Below are positions 15,875 through 24,074 of a stretch of 64,000 nucleotides of DNA, piece by piece (position 1 is the first letter of the stretch; every line of letters starts with the position of its first letter). The notes under the pieces were generated by a model, which was not told the DNA's origin, searched no databases, and saw only the letters and a program-made list of their open reading frames with translations. This stretch comes from Natrialbaceae archaeon (GTDB lineage: Archaea > Halobacteriota > Halobacteria > Halobacteriales > Natrialbaceae). The DNA lies in assembly GCA_003559215.1 (NCBI GenBank), contig PWMF01000058.1:56470-120469 (forward strand), written 5' to 3'. The translations under genes and the position numbers were made by a program.

Positions 15875-16873
15875 TTATTCCTTAAGTCCTCCTGCAGTTA
15901 GTCCGCTAACGATTCTCTCCTGCGCGACGATCACGATGATCAGGATCGGAATGACCCCGACGATGCTCGCCGCCGCCATGAGGTTGAAGTCGGTCGTGTA
16001 CTGGTCCTGGTAGCTCAGGATCCCGCCGACGAGCGGCGACCAGTTCTGGGGGATGTTCTCCAGCGCCATGATCGAACTGAAGAAGTACTCGTTGTAGACC
16101 GCGATGAACGTTAGGACGGCGGCCGTCGCGACGCCCGGTGCCGACAGGGGCATGATAACCCGAAACAGCGCGCCCAGCCGGGTCGTCCCCTCGACTCGGG
16201 CGGCGTCCTCGAGCCCGTCGGGGATCTGGGCGTAGAACGTCGTGAGGATGAAGATCGCCAGCGGCATGAACAGCGCGCTAAAGGGCAGGATCATCGATCC
16301 CGGCGTGTTCACCAGCCGCGGCGGCTGGAACAGTTCGATCCCGAGGAACGGGATCACGACGGCGTTCCCCAGGAACGCGTCGAACAGCGGGATCAGAAAC
16401 GCCGCCGGCGGGAAGTACGACACCATCAGCACGGCGAGCATGAGCGGTCCCTTGCCGGGGAAGTCGAGTCGCCCGAAGACGTACCCCGCGAGGCTCGCGA
16501 CCAGCAACACGATGATGGTCGTGATCGTCGCGAGCACGAAGCTATTGAACACGTAGAGGTGGAACGGGATCTGCTGGAACACCTCGACGAACGCCTGGGG
16601 GTTGAACCCCTGCGGGTGCGGGAACTCGAACCCGACGACCGGGAGCGACCAGTCGCCCGTGAGGATCTGGCTGTTAGGCGTCAGCGCCAGCACCAGTAGC
16701 CAGTAGAACGGGAACAGCGTCGTCACGAGGAAGAAGCCACACGCGACGTAAAACAGCGCTCGATAGAGTCGAGCGCGCTTCTCATCGTCGCCGATAACTC
16801 CTTTCGTCCACTGCGCGAGGACCCCGTCCTCGGACTCCGAGGAGTCGGACTGTTGTTCGGTTGTGGTAGCCAT
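15875..16873 (-). CDS. Carbohydrate ABC transporter permease (MalG type)
   Basis: 332 aa with six predicted membrane helices and a hydrophilic N-terminal tail of about 35 residues. The EAA loop that docks on the ATPase is visible as EDAARVEGTTRLGALFRVIMPL (read in parts, about residues 222-243), and the C-terminus ends RIVSGLTAGGLKE, typical of MalG-like subunits. It pairs with the MalF-type permease whose gene ends 1 bp upstream. Gene order solute-binding protein, MalF, MalG, MalK and the 1-2 bp spacings show one operon. Confidence 0.93.
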   Translation of the reverse strand: MATTTEQQSDSSESEDGVLAQWTKGVIGDDEKRARLYRALFYVACGFFLVTTLFPFYWLLVLALTPNSQILTGDWSLPVVGFEFPHPQGFNPQAFVEVFQQIPFHLYVFNSFVLATITTIIVLLVASLAGYVFGRLDFPGKGPLMLAVLMVSYFPPAAFLIPLFDAFLGNAVVIPFLGIELFQPPRLVNTPGSMILPFSALFMPLAIFILTTFYAQIPDGLEDAARVEGTTRLGALFRVIMPLSAPGVATAAVLTFIAVYNEYFFSSIMALENIPQNWSPLVGGILSYQDQYTTDFNLMAAASIVGVIPILIIVIVAQERIVSGLTAGGLKE

Positions 16874-16874
16874 G

Positions 16875-17894
16875 TTAGAATCCCTCTTTGTACTGTCTGT
16901 AGATGACGATCATCGCGAGGATGCCGATGATCCCCGCGGTCACGAACGCGATCGCCGACGCGAGTCCGCGGTTCGTGTTGAACGTCTCGACGACCATACA
17001 CGATAGCGACGGTACGACCGTACAGCTCGAGGCGACGTCGATCAGTCCGTACACGCGCATCGCGTCGATCGTCCGGAAGAGGACGGCGATCGCCACCGCC
17101 GGCAGGACCAGCGGGAGCGTGATCAGCTTGAACTGCTGCCAGCGGCTCGCGCCGGCGACCTTCGCGACGTCGTAGAGGCTGCGGTCGACGCTCTGGAGCC
17201 CCGCGAGGATCAGCAGGGCCATAAACGCCGTCGTCTTCCAGATGTCGGCGACGGTGACGATCAGCAGCGCGCTCCACGGATCGTTGAGCGTGTTCGTCGG
17301 TGCGACGATTCCGAAGTTCGCCAGATACTCCGTCAGGAACCCGGTGCTCGGGTGGAACATCAGGTAGAAGATCATCCCCTGGATGACTAGCGGGATCGCC
17401 CACGGGATGATGATGGCGACGCGGACGAGACGTCGGCCGCGGAACTCCTGGTCGAGGATCAGCGCCTGGCCGAATCCGATGACCGTCTCGAAGAAGACTC
17501 TCACGACAGTAAAGACGAGCGTCACGACCAGGGCGCTACGGAACCAGCCCTCGACGTGGACGAACGGGAAGCTCGAGGACGTGCTCGCGTCGGGCAGGAA
17601 CATCGTCGATCCGGGGAAGTCGGGGTCGCGGGCGCCGGTGAACATATCGACGTAGTTCTGGAGTCCGACGAACTCCGGATCGCCGGTACCCAGAACGTTG
17701 ACGTACATCGACAGCTCGAGCGTTCGCAGTAGCGGATAGAGCGCGATCGCGCCCAGGATAACGAACACGGGCGTCAACAGCAGGTACGCGAACGCGGTTT
17801 CGCCGAGGTTCTCGAGCCACCGTGTGACCGCGACCAGCGGCCCCGATCGCCGAGATTCTCGGTTTGCGGTATCCGCCTCTTGTTCCGTGCTCAT
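16875..17894 (-). CDS. Sugar ABC transporter permease (MalF type)
   Basis: 339 aa, six or more transmembrane segments. The EAA motif reads YDVAKVAGASRWQQFKLITLPL in parts (about residues 240-261), with the conserved Gly. A long periplasm-side loop between the first and second helices (about 65-125) is typical of CUT1 MalF homologues. Translation starts 2 bp after the stop of the binding-protein gene. It forms the heterodimeric channel with the MalG-type subunit. Substrate class is inferred from the operon, not from this subunit. Confidence 0.92.
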   Translation of the reverse strand: MSTEQEADTANRESRRSGPLVAVTRWLENLGETAFAYLLLTPVFVILGAIALYPLLRTLELSMYVNVLGTGDPEFVGLQNYVDMFTGARDPDFPGSTMFLPDASTSSSFPFVHVEGWFRSALVVTLVFTVVRVFFETVIGFGQALILDQEFRGRRLVRVAIIIPWAIPLVIQGMIFYLMFHPSTGFLTEYLANFGIVAPTNTLNDPWSALLIVTVADIWKTTAFMALLILAGLQSVDRSLYDVAKVAGASRWQQFKLITLPLVLPAVAIAVLFRTIDAMRVYGLIDVASSCTVVPSLSCMVVETFNTNRGLASAIAFVTAGIIGILAMIVIYRQYKEGF

Positions 17895-17896
17895 GC

Positions 17897-19375
17897 TTAC
17901 GATTCGCTTTCTTCGAGCGCTTCCTGGAGATCAGCGGCGGCGTCTTCGGGGCTCGTATCGCCGGCGACGGCCTGGTTGAGCTGTTCCGCGATGAGCTCCG
18001 CCTGCGACGGCCACTGCTCGGTGACCGGACGGGGCATCGCGCTCTCGCCGGCCACGCGCAGCGTCTCCATGTAGTTTCCGATAGGACCGACCGCGTCGGG
18101 ATCCGTCGCCTCCTCGTCGTCGAAGAGTTCGGGCTTGGGCGGCAGCCAGGCGACGATCTCGAGCATCCCGAGGTTGAAGTCGTCCTCGGTCATCGCCTGC
18201 ATGACCTGCACCGCCTCCTCGGTGCGCTCGGAGTTGGGGTTGAGACCGATGTGCCAGCCACCCTGTGCGGAGGCCGTTCCGCCGGTGCCGGGCTGGGCGG
18301 CCTCGTCCTCGTCGACGCCGTAGGGGATCGGCATCGCGCCGAGGTCGTCCTCGTCGTCGAACGGGTAGTCCTCGCCCTCGAGCGTCGCCGGCACGATGTA
18401 CGGCCAGTTGCGAAGCATTGCGGTCTGCCCGGACGAGAACGGCTCGCGGGCGCCCTCCTCGTCCCAGGAGGTGATGTCCGATGGCGCGATCCCCGTGGGG
18501 AACTCATCGAGCGTGTCGTCGTCCTCCTCGTCCGCGGCGAACGTGTACATCATCGCGAGGGACTCGATGAACTCATCCTCGTCGACGGTAACGGGACGGT
18601 CGCCGACGGGGCCGCCGAGGTTCTCCTCGCCGCCGAAGTATGCGCCGCCGAACGAGGTCATGACCTCGTTGAAGCTACAGCAGGACGTTCCCTCGTAGAT
18701 GTCGAACTGGGTCGCCAGTCCGACCTCGGCGTCCGAGGAGTCGACCATCTCCTCGGTGATCTCGGCCCACTCCTCCCAGCTCATCGGCTCGGTCGACCAC
18801 TCCTCGAAGTCGTCGTCGTCGTAGCCGGCGTCGCGGGCGTAGTTCTTGTTGTAGTACAGGCAGCCGTAGTCCGGGAACAGCGGCAGCGCCATGAGGTCGT
18901 CGCTCTCCGGGTCGCGGGCTGTGTCGACGAACGCCTCGAAGTACTCCTCGTCGATCAGGCTCAACGTCTCGTCGTCGAGCTCCTCCGAGAGGTTCGCGAG
19001 GTAGCCGTTCTCGATGAGGACGTTCGTCCACCCGGTGTCACACATCATGAGGTCCGGCTCGGACTCACCGGCCTCGATCAGCTGCGAGTAGGTGTCTCGC
19101 TGGTCGCCGGTGTCGTCCGACTGGGAACTGAAGCTGATCTCGATGTCCTCGTCCAGCCCGTTCTCGTAGAGCAGGTCGGGCATCCCGTCTTCGACGTCGT
19201 CGATGGTAGTCGAGCCCATCGCGATCACGACGCTGCCGTCTTCATCGCCGCTGTCGCCGTAGATACAGCCGGCGAGGCTGACCGTCGCGCCGGTTGCACC
19301 TGCCGCGGCGACGAACGTCCGCCGCGAGACGCTGGATTCGGATTCGGTACTCCCCCGTGAATATCTACCACTCAT
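17897..19375 (-). CDS. Sugar ABC transporter solute-binding lipoprotein
   Basis: 492 aa family 1 extracellular solute-binding protein. The N-terminus has a Tat motif SRRTF (about residues 17-21), a hydrophobic core and lipobox LAGC (Cys near 37), so it is exported folded and lipid-anchored outside the cell. The mature protein is very acidic with repeated DED/EDD stretches, and contains segments typical of maltose-type binding proteins (SGQTAMLRNWPY, GGWHIGLNPNSE). It is the first gene of a five-gene transporter operon and lies directly downstream of a TrmB-like regulator gene. Its promoter is flanked by TTGTAC/GTACAA arms. Substrate: probably a sugar or oligosaccharide. Confidence 0.93.
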   Translation of the reverse strand: MSGRYSRGSTESESSVSRRTFVAAAGATGATVSLAGCIYGDSGDEDGSVVIAMGSTTIDDVEDGMPDLLYENGLDEDIEISFSSQSDDTGDQRDTYSQLIEAGESEPDLMMCDTGWTNVLIENGYLANLSEELDDETLSLIDEEYFEAFVDTARDPESDDLMALPLFPDYGCLYYNKNYARDAGYDDDDFEEWSTEPMSWEEWAEITEEMVDSSDAEVGLATQFDIYEGTSCCSFNEVMTSFGGAYFGGEENLGGPVGDRPVTVDEDEFIESLAMMYTFAADEEDDDTLDEFPTGIAPSDITSWDEEGAREPFSSGQTAMLRNWPYIVPATLEGEDYPFDDEDDLGAMPIPYGVDEDEAAQPGTGGTASAQGGWHIGLNPNSERTEEAVQVMQAMTEDDFNLGMLEIVAWLPPKPELFDDEEATDPDAVGPIGNYMETLRVAGESAMPRPVTEQWPSQAELIAEQLNQAVAGDTSPEDAAADLQEALEESES

Positions 19376-19391
19376 GAACGGGAATATTGAA

Positions 19392-19424
19392 TTGTACCTA
19401 TTTATAATTGCTGGGTTAGTACAA
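19392..19424 (-). promoter_or_regulatory. Promoter of sugar ABC operon with flanking inverted repeat
   Basis: A TATA-like TTTATAA (19401-19407) lies about 28 bp before the ATG at 19375, giving a leaderless transcript. It is bracketed by the inverted hexamers TTGTAC (19392-19397) and GTACAA (19419-19424), a plausible operator for the TrmB-like protein encoded just upstream. Confidence 0.5.
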
Positions 19425-19519
19425 CGGCTGTAGTTAACTTCTCTCGTCCGTGCCAGGGAACAAGGCCGAATCGATCCTCGAACCGCCGCGATGCGGGCGA
19501 TCGACCGGGACGGTCGCCA

Positions 19520-20596
19520 TCACGCCGGTGAATCGATCTCGATCCGAACCGCTTCGACATCCTCGAGTATCGCACCCCAGCCGCCGACGCTGTACGTTTC
19601 GTTCCCGCTCTCGAGCGTGAACGCGGCTTTCCCCGCGAACTGCGTGATCGGTACCGATCCCCCCTCGCCGCCCGACGTTCCGGTGTAGGTGACGTCGGTG
19701 ATCGTGCCGGAAACGGTGGTCTCGCGGCCCGTGTCCGTCTCGAACCCTTCGACGACGGCATCGACACGCCGGCCGTCCTCGAGCAACGGCTCGATCCGAC
19801 GCAAACACTCGCGGATGTCGACGTACGTCGCCGATGGACGGTCATCCCGGGCGGAGTAGACGGGGTCGTAGACGTCCCAGAGGCAGGTGCTGAAGTACCA
19901 GTAGAAGACGTACGCGTGAGTACGGTCGTTGACAAGGACGCCGTACTCGTTCGCCGAGTGCCTGTTCGGCGCGAAACACGTCCATGTGCGATCGATGAGC
20001 GCCACGAACGGTGCGGGAATCCGACGGTACCGGGCCTCGGTACACGCCTCGGCGAGCCGTTCGGTTGGTGGCAGCGGCGACTCGTCGGCCGTCTCGGGGA
20101 ACAGACACACTTTGACGTCGGCACCACCCTCGCGGGCGGTTTCGAGGGAATCGGCGAGTGCGTCGAACTGGGCGGGTGTAAGCCCGATCTGCACCTGGTG
20201 TTCGGCCGACCGGACGAGTTCGTTCGCCCTGGCGAGGACGGTATCGAATCGTTTGACGATGCTGACGGCGTGGTCCTCGATATCGGGGCGAGTCCATCGG
20301 GTTTCGATCTCGTCGGCCGCGCTCTCGAGACGGGTCGCCCGCGACCGGAGGTCCTCGAGCACCTCCGCGGGATCGCACGCTCGCGCCTGGAGGCTCCCCT
20401 GTTCGTACGTTTCGACGTACCCGCGATCCTCGAGCCCCCGCAGCACGTCGTAGATCCGCGGATCCGGCACCGAACTCGCCTGGGCGACGTCCGTCGCGGA
20501 CGCGGACCCCCGTTCGAGCAGGGTTACGAAGGCGTCGGCCTGGTACGGCGAAAGCCCCGCCTCCTCGAGGGTCGCCACGAGCTCGTCGGGATTCAT
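19520..20596 (-). CDS. TrmB family sugar-responsive transcriptional regulator
   Basis: 358 aa from the ATG at 20596. The N-terminal winged helix (about residues 5-75: LSPYQADAFVTLLERGSAS, then IYDVLRGLEDRGYVE) is a TrmB HTH; a helical linker leads to a C-terminal sugar-binding half ending in a beta-rich module (GGWGAILEDVEAVRIEID). This layout matches TrmB/TrmBL proteins, which repress or activate sugar transport and glycolytic genes according to bound sugar. It is immediately upstream of the ABC transporter operon on the same strand (144 bp gap) and is the obvious candidate to regulate it. Upstream in-frame starts would add a basic tail unlike the family. Confidence 0.9.
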   Translation of the reverse strand: MNPDELVATLEEAGLSPYQADAFVTLLERGSASATDVAQASSVPDPRIYDVLRGLEDRGYVETYEQGSLQARACDPAEVLEDLRSRATRLESAADEIETRWTRPDIEDHAVSIVKRFDTVLARANELVRSAEHQVQIGLTPAQFDALADSLETAREGGADVKVCLFPETADESPLPPTERLAEACTEARYRRIPAPFVALIDRTWTCFAPNRHSANEYGVLVNDRTHAYVFYWYFSTCLWDVYDPVYSARDDRPSATYVDIRECLRRIEPLLEDGRRVDAVVEGFETDTGRETTVSGTITDVTYTGTSGGEGGSVPITQFAGKAAFTLESGNETYSVGGWGAILEDVEAVRIEIDSPA

Positions 20597-20807
20597 CCGG
20601 CGATCACCGGGGCGGTCGTCCGTCGAACGAAGCGATCGATCGAGGAACCGCGTCGAACCCGCCGCGAGCAGTCGCCAGAACCTCCCCACCGAGTACGCCC
20701 CCTGTATCGTGTGACCGATCGTCGCATAGCAGCGATATACAACAGTAATTGTAAAAAAGACTCTCGTTGTCGCTACACTGAAGGCGATCCGGTCGGAACG
20801 CGACCGT

Positions 20808-21632
20808 ATGACCTCCCTCCTCGAGCGGATTCGGCGCCCCGAGTACACCGGTTCGAACCGATGTTGGCCCTGTACGATCACCAACGGTGCGCTGGTCGCG
20901 GTCGCCGCCACGGCGCTCGCTCTGATCCGCCGCCGCCGACTGGCCGCCGCGGTCGGGGTCGCCGGGATCGCTTCGATCGGGCTTCGGGGCTACGTCGTCC
21001 CGTACACGCCTCGCTTCGCGCCGCAGCTCGCGGCCGCGCTCTCGCTGGACCCACACGACGCCGACGAGCCCGGCTCGCTCTCGGGGATTTCGGACGGCGG
21101 CGAGACCGATGGTGACGACGTGGTTTCCGGCGAGGCGGTTCTCGCCGCGCTGGTCGGGGCGGACGTCGTCGTTCCCGACGGCGAAGAGCTCCGGCTCGAT
21201 CCCGCGTTCAGATCGGCCTGGCGCGACGAGATGCGGGCGCTGCGCGACCGCGACCTCGAGGCCCTCGCCACGCTCGCCGACCAGCACACGGCGCCCGACA
21301 TCGAGGCCCGGGTCGGGAGCAGTTTCGGCCGCTCCTACCTCGTCTTACAGGGCGAGAACGGCGGCATCGTTACGCTCCGCCGGGAGATCGCGGTCGCCGA
21401 ACTCGGCGCCGCGCGCGCCCTCGAGTCGCGAGTCGACGATCCCGCAATCCGGCGTGCGGCCGGCCGACCGCTGCGGTCGCTGCTCGAGTCGTGTCCGCTC
21501 TGCGAAGGCCCCCTCGAGATCACGCAGTCGACCTGCTGCGGCGAGGTGACGCCGATCGGCTCGATGCCCGCGGAGAAGCTGTTCTGCCCGGACTGTAACG
21601 TCCGGCTGTTTACGTTTGGCCGGGAGCAGTAA
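20808..21632 (+). CDS. Membrane-anchored protein with C-terminal zinc-ribbon motif
   Basis: 274 aa. Near the N-terminus is NRCWPCTITN (CxxC, residues 17-26), followed by two short hydrophobic segments (about 27-62). The middle is a soluble alpha/beta region, and the C-terminus has four cysteine motifs, CPLC, the pair CC, and CPDC (about 228-262), arranged like a zinc ribbon. I do not recognise a named family; the CWPC motif and C-terminal ribbon suggest a conserved haloarchaeal protein. It is divergent from the TrmB gene and converges with the sugar kinase (3-bp gap). Function unknown. Confidence 0.7.
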   Translation: MTSLLERIRRPEYTGSNRCWPCTITNGALVAVAATALALIRRRRLAAAVGVAGIASIGLRGYVVPYTPRFAPQLAAALSLDPHDADEPGSLSGISDGGETDGDDVVSGEAVLAALVGADVVVPDGEELRLDPAFRSAWRDEMRALRDRDLEALATLADQHTAPDIEARVGSSFGRSYLVLQGENGGIVTLRREIAVAELGAARALESRVDDPAIRRAAGRPLRSLLESCPLCEGPLEITQSTCCGEVTPIGSMPAEKLFCPDCNVRLFTFGREQ

Positions 21633-21635
21633 GGT

Positions 21636-22592
21636 TTACTCGGCGCTCCTGATCGCTCGAACCGCCTCGCGATCCGGCAGCGCCGTCATCGCGCCCGCGG
21701 CCGTCGTCGCGGTCGCGCCGACGGCGTTGGCGAACTCGAGCGTCTCCTCGAGATCCGCTCCGTCCGAGAGCGCCGCGATCGCGCCGGCGACGAAGGCGTC
21801 GCCCGCTCCGGTCGTGTCGACGACGTCGGCCTCGTACCCGGAGTGGCCGGCGGTTCCGGACCACGGCGCGCCCTCGCCGGCGACCGCGAGCGCGCCCTCG
21901 CCGCCGCGAGTCGCGAGGACCGTCGACGGCCCCTCCTCGAGGGCCAGGGCGTCGCGAGCCATCCCTTCGACGTCGTCGCCGGCAAACCCGAGCGCCTCGA
22001 GCTCTTCCTCGGCGGCCTTCAGGACGTCGACGTGGGCCAGCGCCTCGCGAACGACCTCGCGAAACTCCCCGTCGGGCCACAGCTCCGGTCTGGCGTTAGG
22101 GTCGAACGACACCGTACAGTCGCTGGCGGCGGCCCGCTCGAGCAGGTCCAGCGTGGCCTCCCGCGAGGTGCCGGTGGAGAGGGCGACCCCGCCCGCGTGG
22201 ACCCACTCGAGCCCCTCGAGGGTCGCGTCGTCGATTCGGCCGGGCTCGAGGCGGGTGTCGGCGGTGTCGTCGCGGTAGAACGAGAACTCCCGATCCCCCG
22301 TCTCGTCGTGGGTGACGAACGCGAGCGTCGTCTTCGCGTCGGGATCGCGCTCGACGAACCGCTCGGGCAGTCCGTGGTTCGCGAGGGCCTCGACGAGGTA
22401 GCGGCCGAACGGGTCCTCGCCGACGCGGGTCCAGAACAGCGGCGTCCGCTCGAGGCGCTCGAGCGCGACGGCGACGTTCGCGGGCGCGCCGCCGGCCCGT
22501 CGGTCGAAGCGTTCGACGCCGGAGATCGGTCCCGGATGCTCGGGGAGAAAGTCGATCAGCGTCTCGCCGGCGACCAGAATGTCGCGAGTCAT
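21636..22592 (-). CDS. PfkB family carbohydrate kinase
   Basis: 318 aa ribokinase-fold kinase. Signature 1 is GGAPANVAVALERL (about residues 34-47) and signature 2 DTTGAGDAFVAGAIAAL (about 249-265) with the catalytic Asp in GAGD. The N-terminus GETLIDFLP resembles fructokinases and 2-keto-3-deoxygluconate kinases. It should phosphorylate a sugar or sugar acid with ATP. It lies upstream of the TrmB/ABC/isomerase region on the same strand, separated by a gene in the opposite direction, so a role in the same sugar pathway is plausible but not proven. Confidence 0.88.
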   Translation of the reverse strand: MTRDILVAGETLIDFLPEHPGPISGVERFDRRAGGAPANVAVALERLERTPLFWTRVGEDPFGRYLVEALANHGLPERFVERDPDAKTTLAFVTHDETGDREFSFYRDDTADTRLEPGRIDDATLEGLEWVHAGGVALSTGTSREATLDLLERAAASDCTVSFDPNARPELWPDGEFREVVREALAHVDVLKAAEEELEALGFAGDDVEGMARDALALEEGPSTVLATRGGEGALAVAGEGAPWSGTAGHSGYEADVVDTTGAGDAFVAGAIAALSDGADLEETLEFANAVGATATTAAGAMTALPDREAVRAIRSAE

Positions 22593-22644
22593 GTGCTCCC
22601 GTTCGTCTGCCGGGTGATAATGTGTTGCGAAGCGGGACGTCGGA

Positions 22645-24069
22645 TCAGAAGATCAGTAGCAAGCCGACTACGACGGCCGAGACGTACAGCGTGACGGCGG
22701 TGGCGTAGGTTGCGAACTCCCGCCAGTCGAAGCCGTAGATCGAGAGCACGCTGGCGAAGAGAAACGCGAGCCAGAGGTTCGAGACGCCGGCGCCGTACAT
22801 CGTTGCTACCAGCGCGGGCACCTCCTCGACTCCCGTGGCCGCCACCGCGGGTCCCTGGAGTAGCCAGAGTGAGCCAGGGTCGGGTATCAGCAGACCGAGC
22901 GCGAACGCGGCGACGTAGGAGCCGACGTACGGTAGCCCGGTCGCCGCCAGCGCCTCACCCAGCGGCGCGTACAGCTCCGCCTCCATCAGTAGCGCGAACG
23001 TCGCCGCGTACAGCAGGAACGGGATCGCCATGTGGTTGGCCCACCGCGTCGCGTCCTCGGTCTTCTCGCGAAACGCCATCGGCGGTCCCTGCACGGCGAG
23101 CCCGACCACGACCAGTCCGAACGCCAGCCAGGGCAGGGTCAACGCGCCGCCGGTGCCGAAGTGCCACCCCAGCGAGGCGATTCCGATCGCGACGACGATC
23201 CAGGTGAGCGACTCCGCGTTCTCGAGGCGGTCTCCGGGCTCCCAGTCGACGGGGTCGCGAACGGGCGCGTAGTGGTCGAGGGTTTCGGCGATAGAGCCCT
23301 CGAGGATTCGATCCCGGTCCTCGAGCGGTTCGATCTCGCCTTCGTCGTCGGGCGCCAGCCATACCAACAGGAGCGGCAGCGTCAGAACGAACAGCAGCGT
23401 CGGGGCGAGGTTCGCCGGGTGGAGGAGGAACTCGCTCATCCCAATCGTGCCGACGTCGTCGACCATGAAGTTCGCCAGCCCGGTGTCGTCGGCCGCGATC
23501 AGGGCGCCGGGGCTCGAGGGTCCCTGGTTGGCCACGACAAGCGCCAGCAGCCCGCCCGTCAGGACCGACGGGTAGTGAACCGCAGTGCCGTTCTCGCGGG
23601 CGCGCCGACAGAGCCGCTGGCCCAGCAGGATGCCGCCGATCAAGCCGAGCGCCCAGTTGAACCAGCCGAGCGCGAGCGAGGTGACCCCCGTCGCGTAGAT
23701 CACGCCAGTTTGGCTCGTCGGCAGCAGGGCCGCGAGACGGTCGAACGCCGCGCCGACCCGTGGCGACTCGACGGCCGAGGCGCTGAGGATCCAGTAGAGA
23801 AGCAACAGCATGTGCAACGCGAACAGGTCGTAGACGTAGAACCCCCCGCCGAGCAGCTCGAGCTGGGTCGTCGGCTCGAGTTCGGGGACGGTGGCGACGA
23901 TCGCGAGGACGGCGAGCAACAGCGCGCCGACCAGCGACTCGGGAAAGTACTTTCCGAAGGTCGGGACGAACGCGGTCCGGAGGTCGGCCTCGGTCTCGGC
24001 GTCGGTCTCGGCAGTGTCGGCGCCGTCGGCGGGCAGTTCGTTCTCTGCCGAGGTTGGTTCTCCCGCCAT
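22645..24069 (-). CDS. Short-chain fatty acid transporter family protein (AtoE), paralog 2
   Basis: 474 aa from the ATG at 24069, with about twelve hydrophobic segments. The N-terminal 30 residues are acidic and hydrophilic (DTAETDAETEAD). Conserved family stretches include FGKYFPESLVGALLL, GWFNWALGLIGG, HYPSVLTGGLLALVVANQGPSSPGAL and IPDPGSLWLLQGP (read in parts). AtoE/DUF401-type carriers import short-chain fatty acids such as acetoacetate or butyrate in bacteria. The start is 5 bp after the stop of its paralog, so both are in one operon. It is more divergent from the classical motif set than the upstream copy. Substrate unproven. Confidence 0.8.
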   Translation of the reverse strand: MAGEPTSAENELPADGADTAETDAETEADLRTAFVPTFGKYFPESLVGALLLAVLAIVATVPELEPTTQLELLGGGFYVYDLFALHMLLLLYWILSASAVESPRVGAAFDRLAALLPTSQTGVIYATGVTSLALGWFNWALGLIGGILLGQRLCRRARENGTAVHYPSVLTGGLLALVVANQGPSSPGALIAADDTGLANFMVDDVGTIGMSEFLLHPANLAPTLLFVLTLPLLLVWLAPDDEGEIEPLEDRDRILEGSIAETLDHYAPVRDPVDWEPGDRLENAESLTWIVVAIGIASLGWHFGTGGALTLPWLAFGLVVVGLAVQGPPMAFREKTEDATRWANHMAIPFLLYAATFALLMEAELYAPLGEALAATGLPYVGSYVAAFALGLLIPDPGSLWLLQGPAVAATGVEEVPALVATMYGAGVSNLWLAFLFASVLSIYGFDWREFATYATAVTLYVSAVVVGLLLIF

Positions 24070-24074
24070 CGGAA

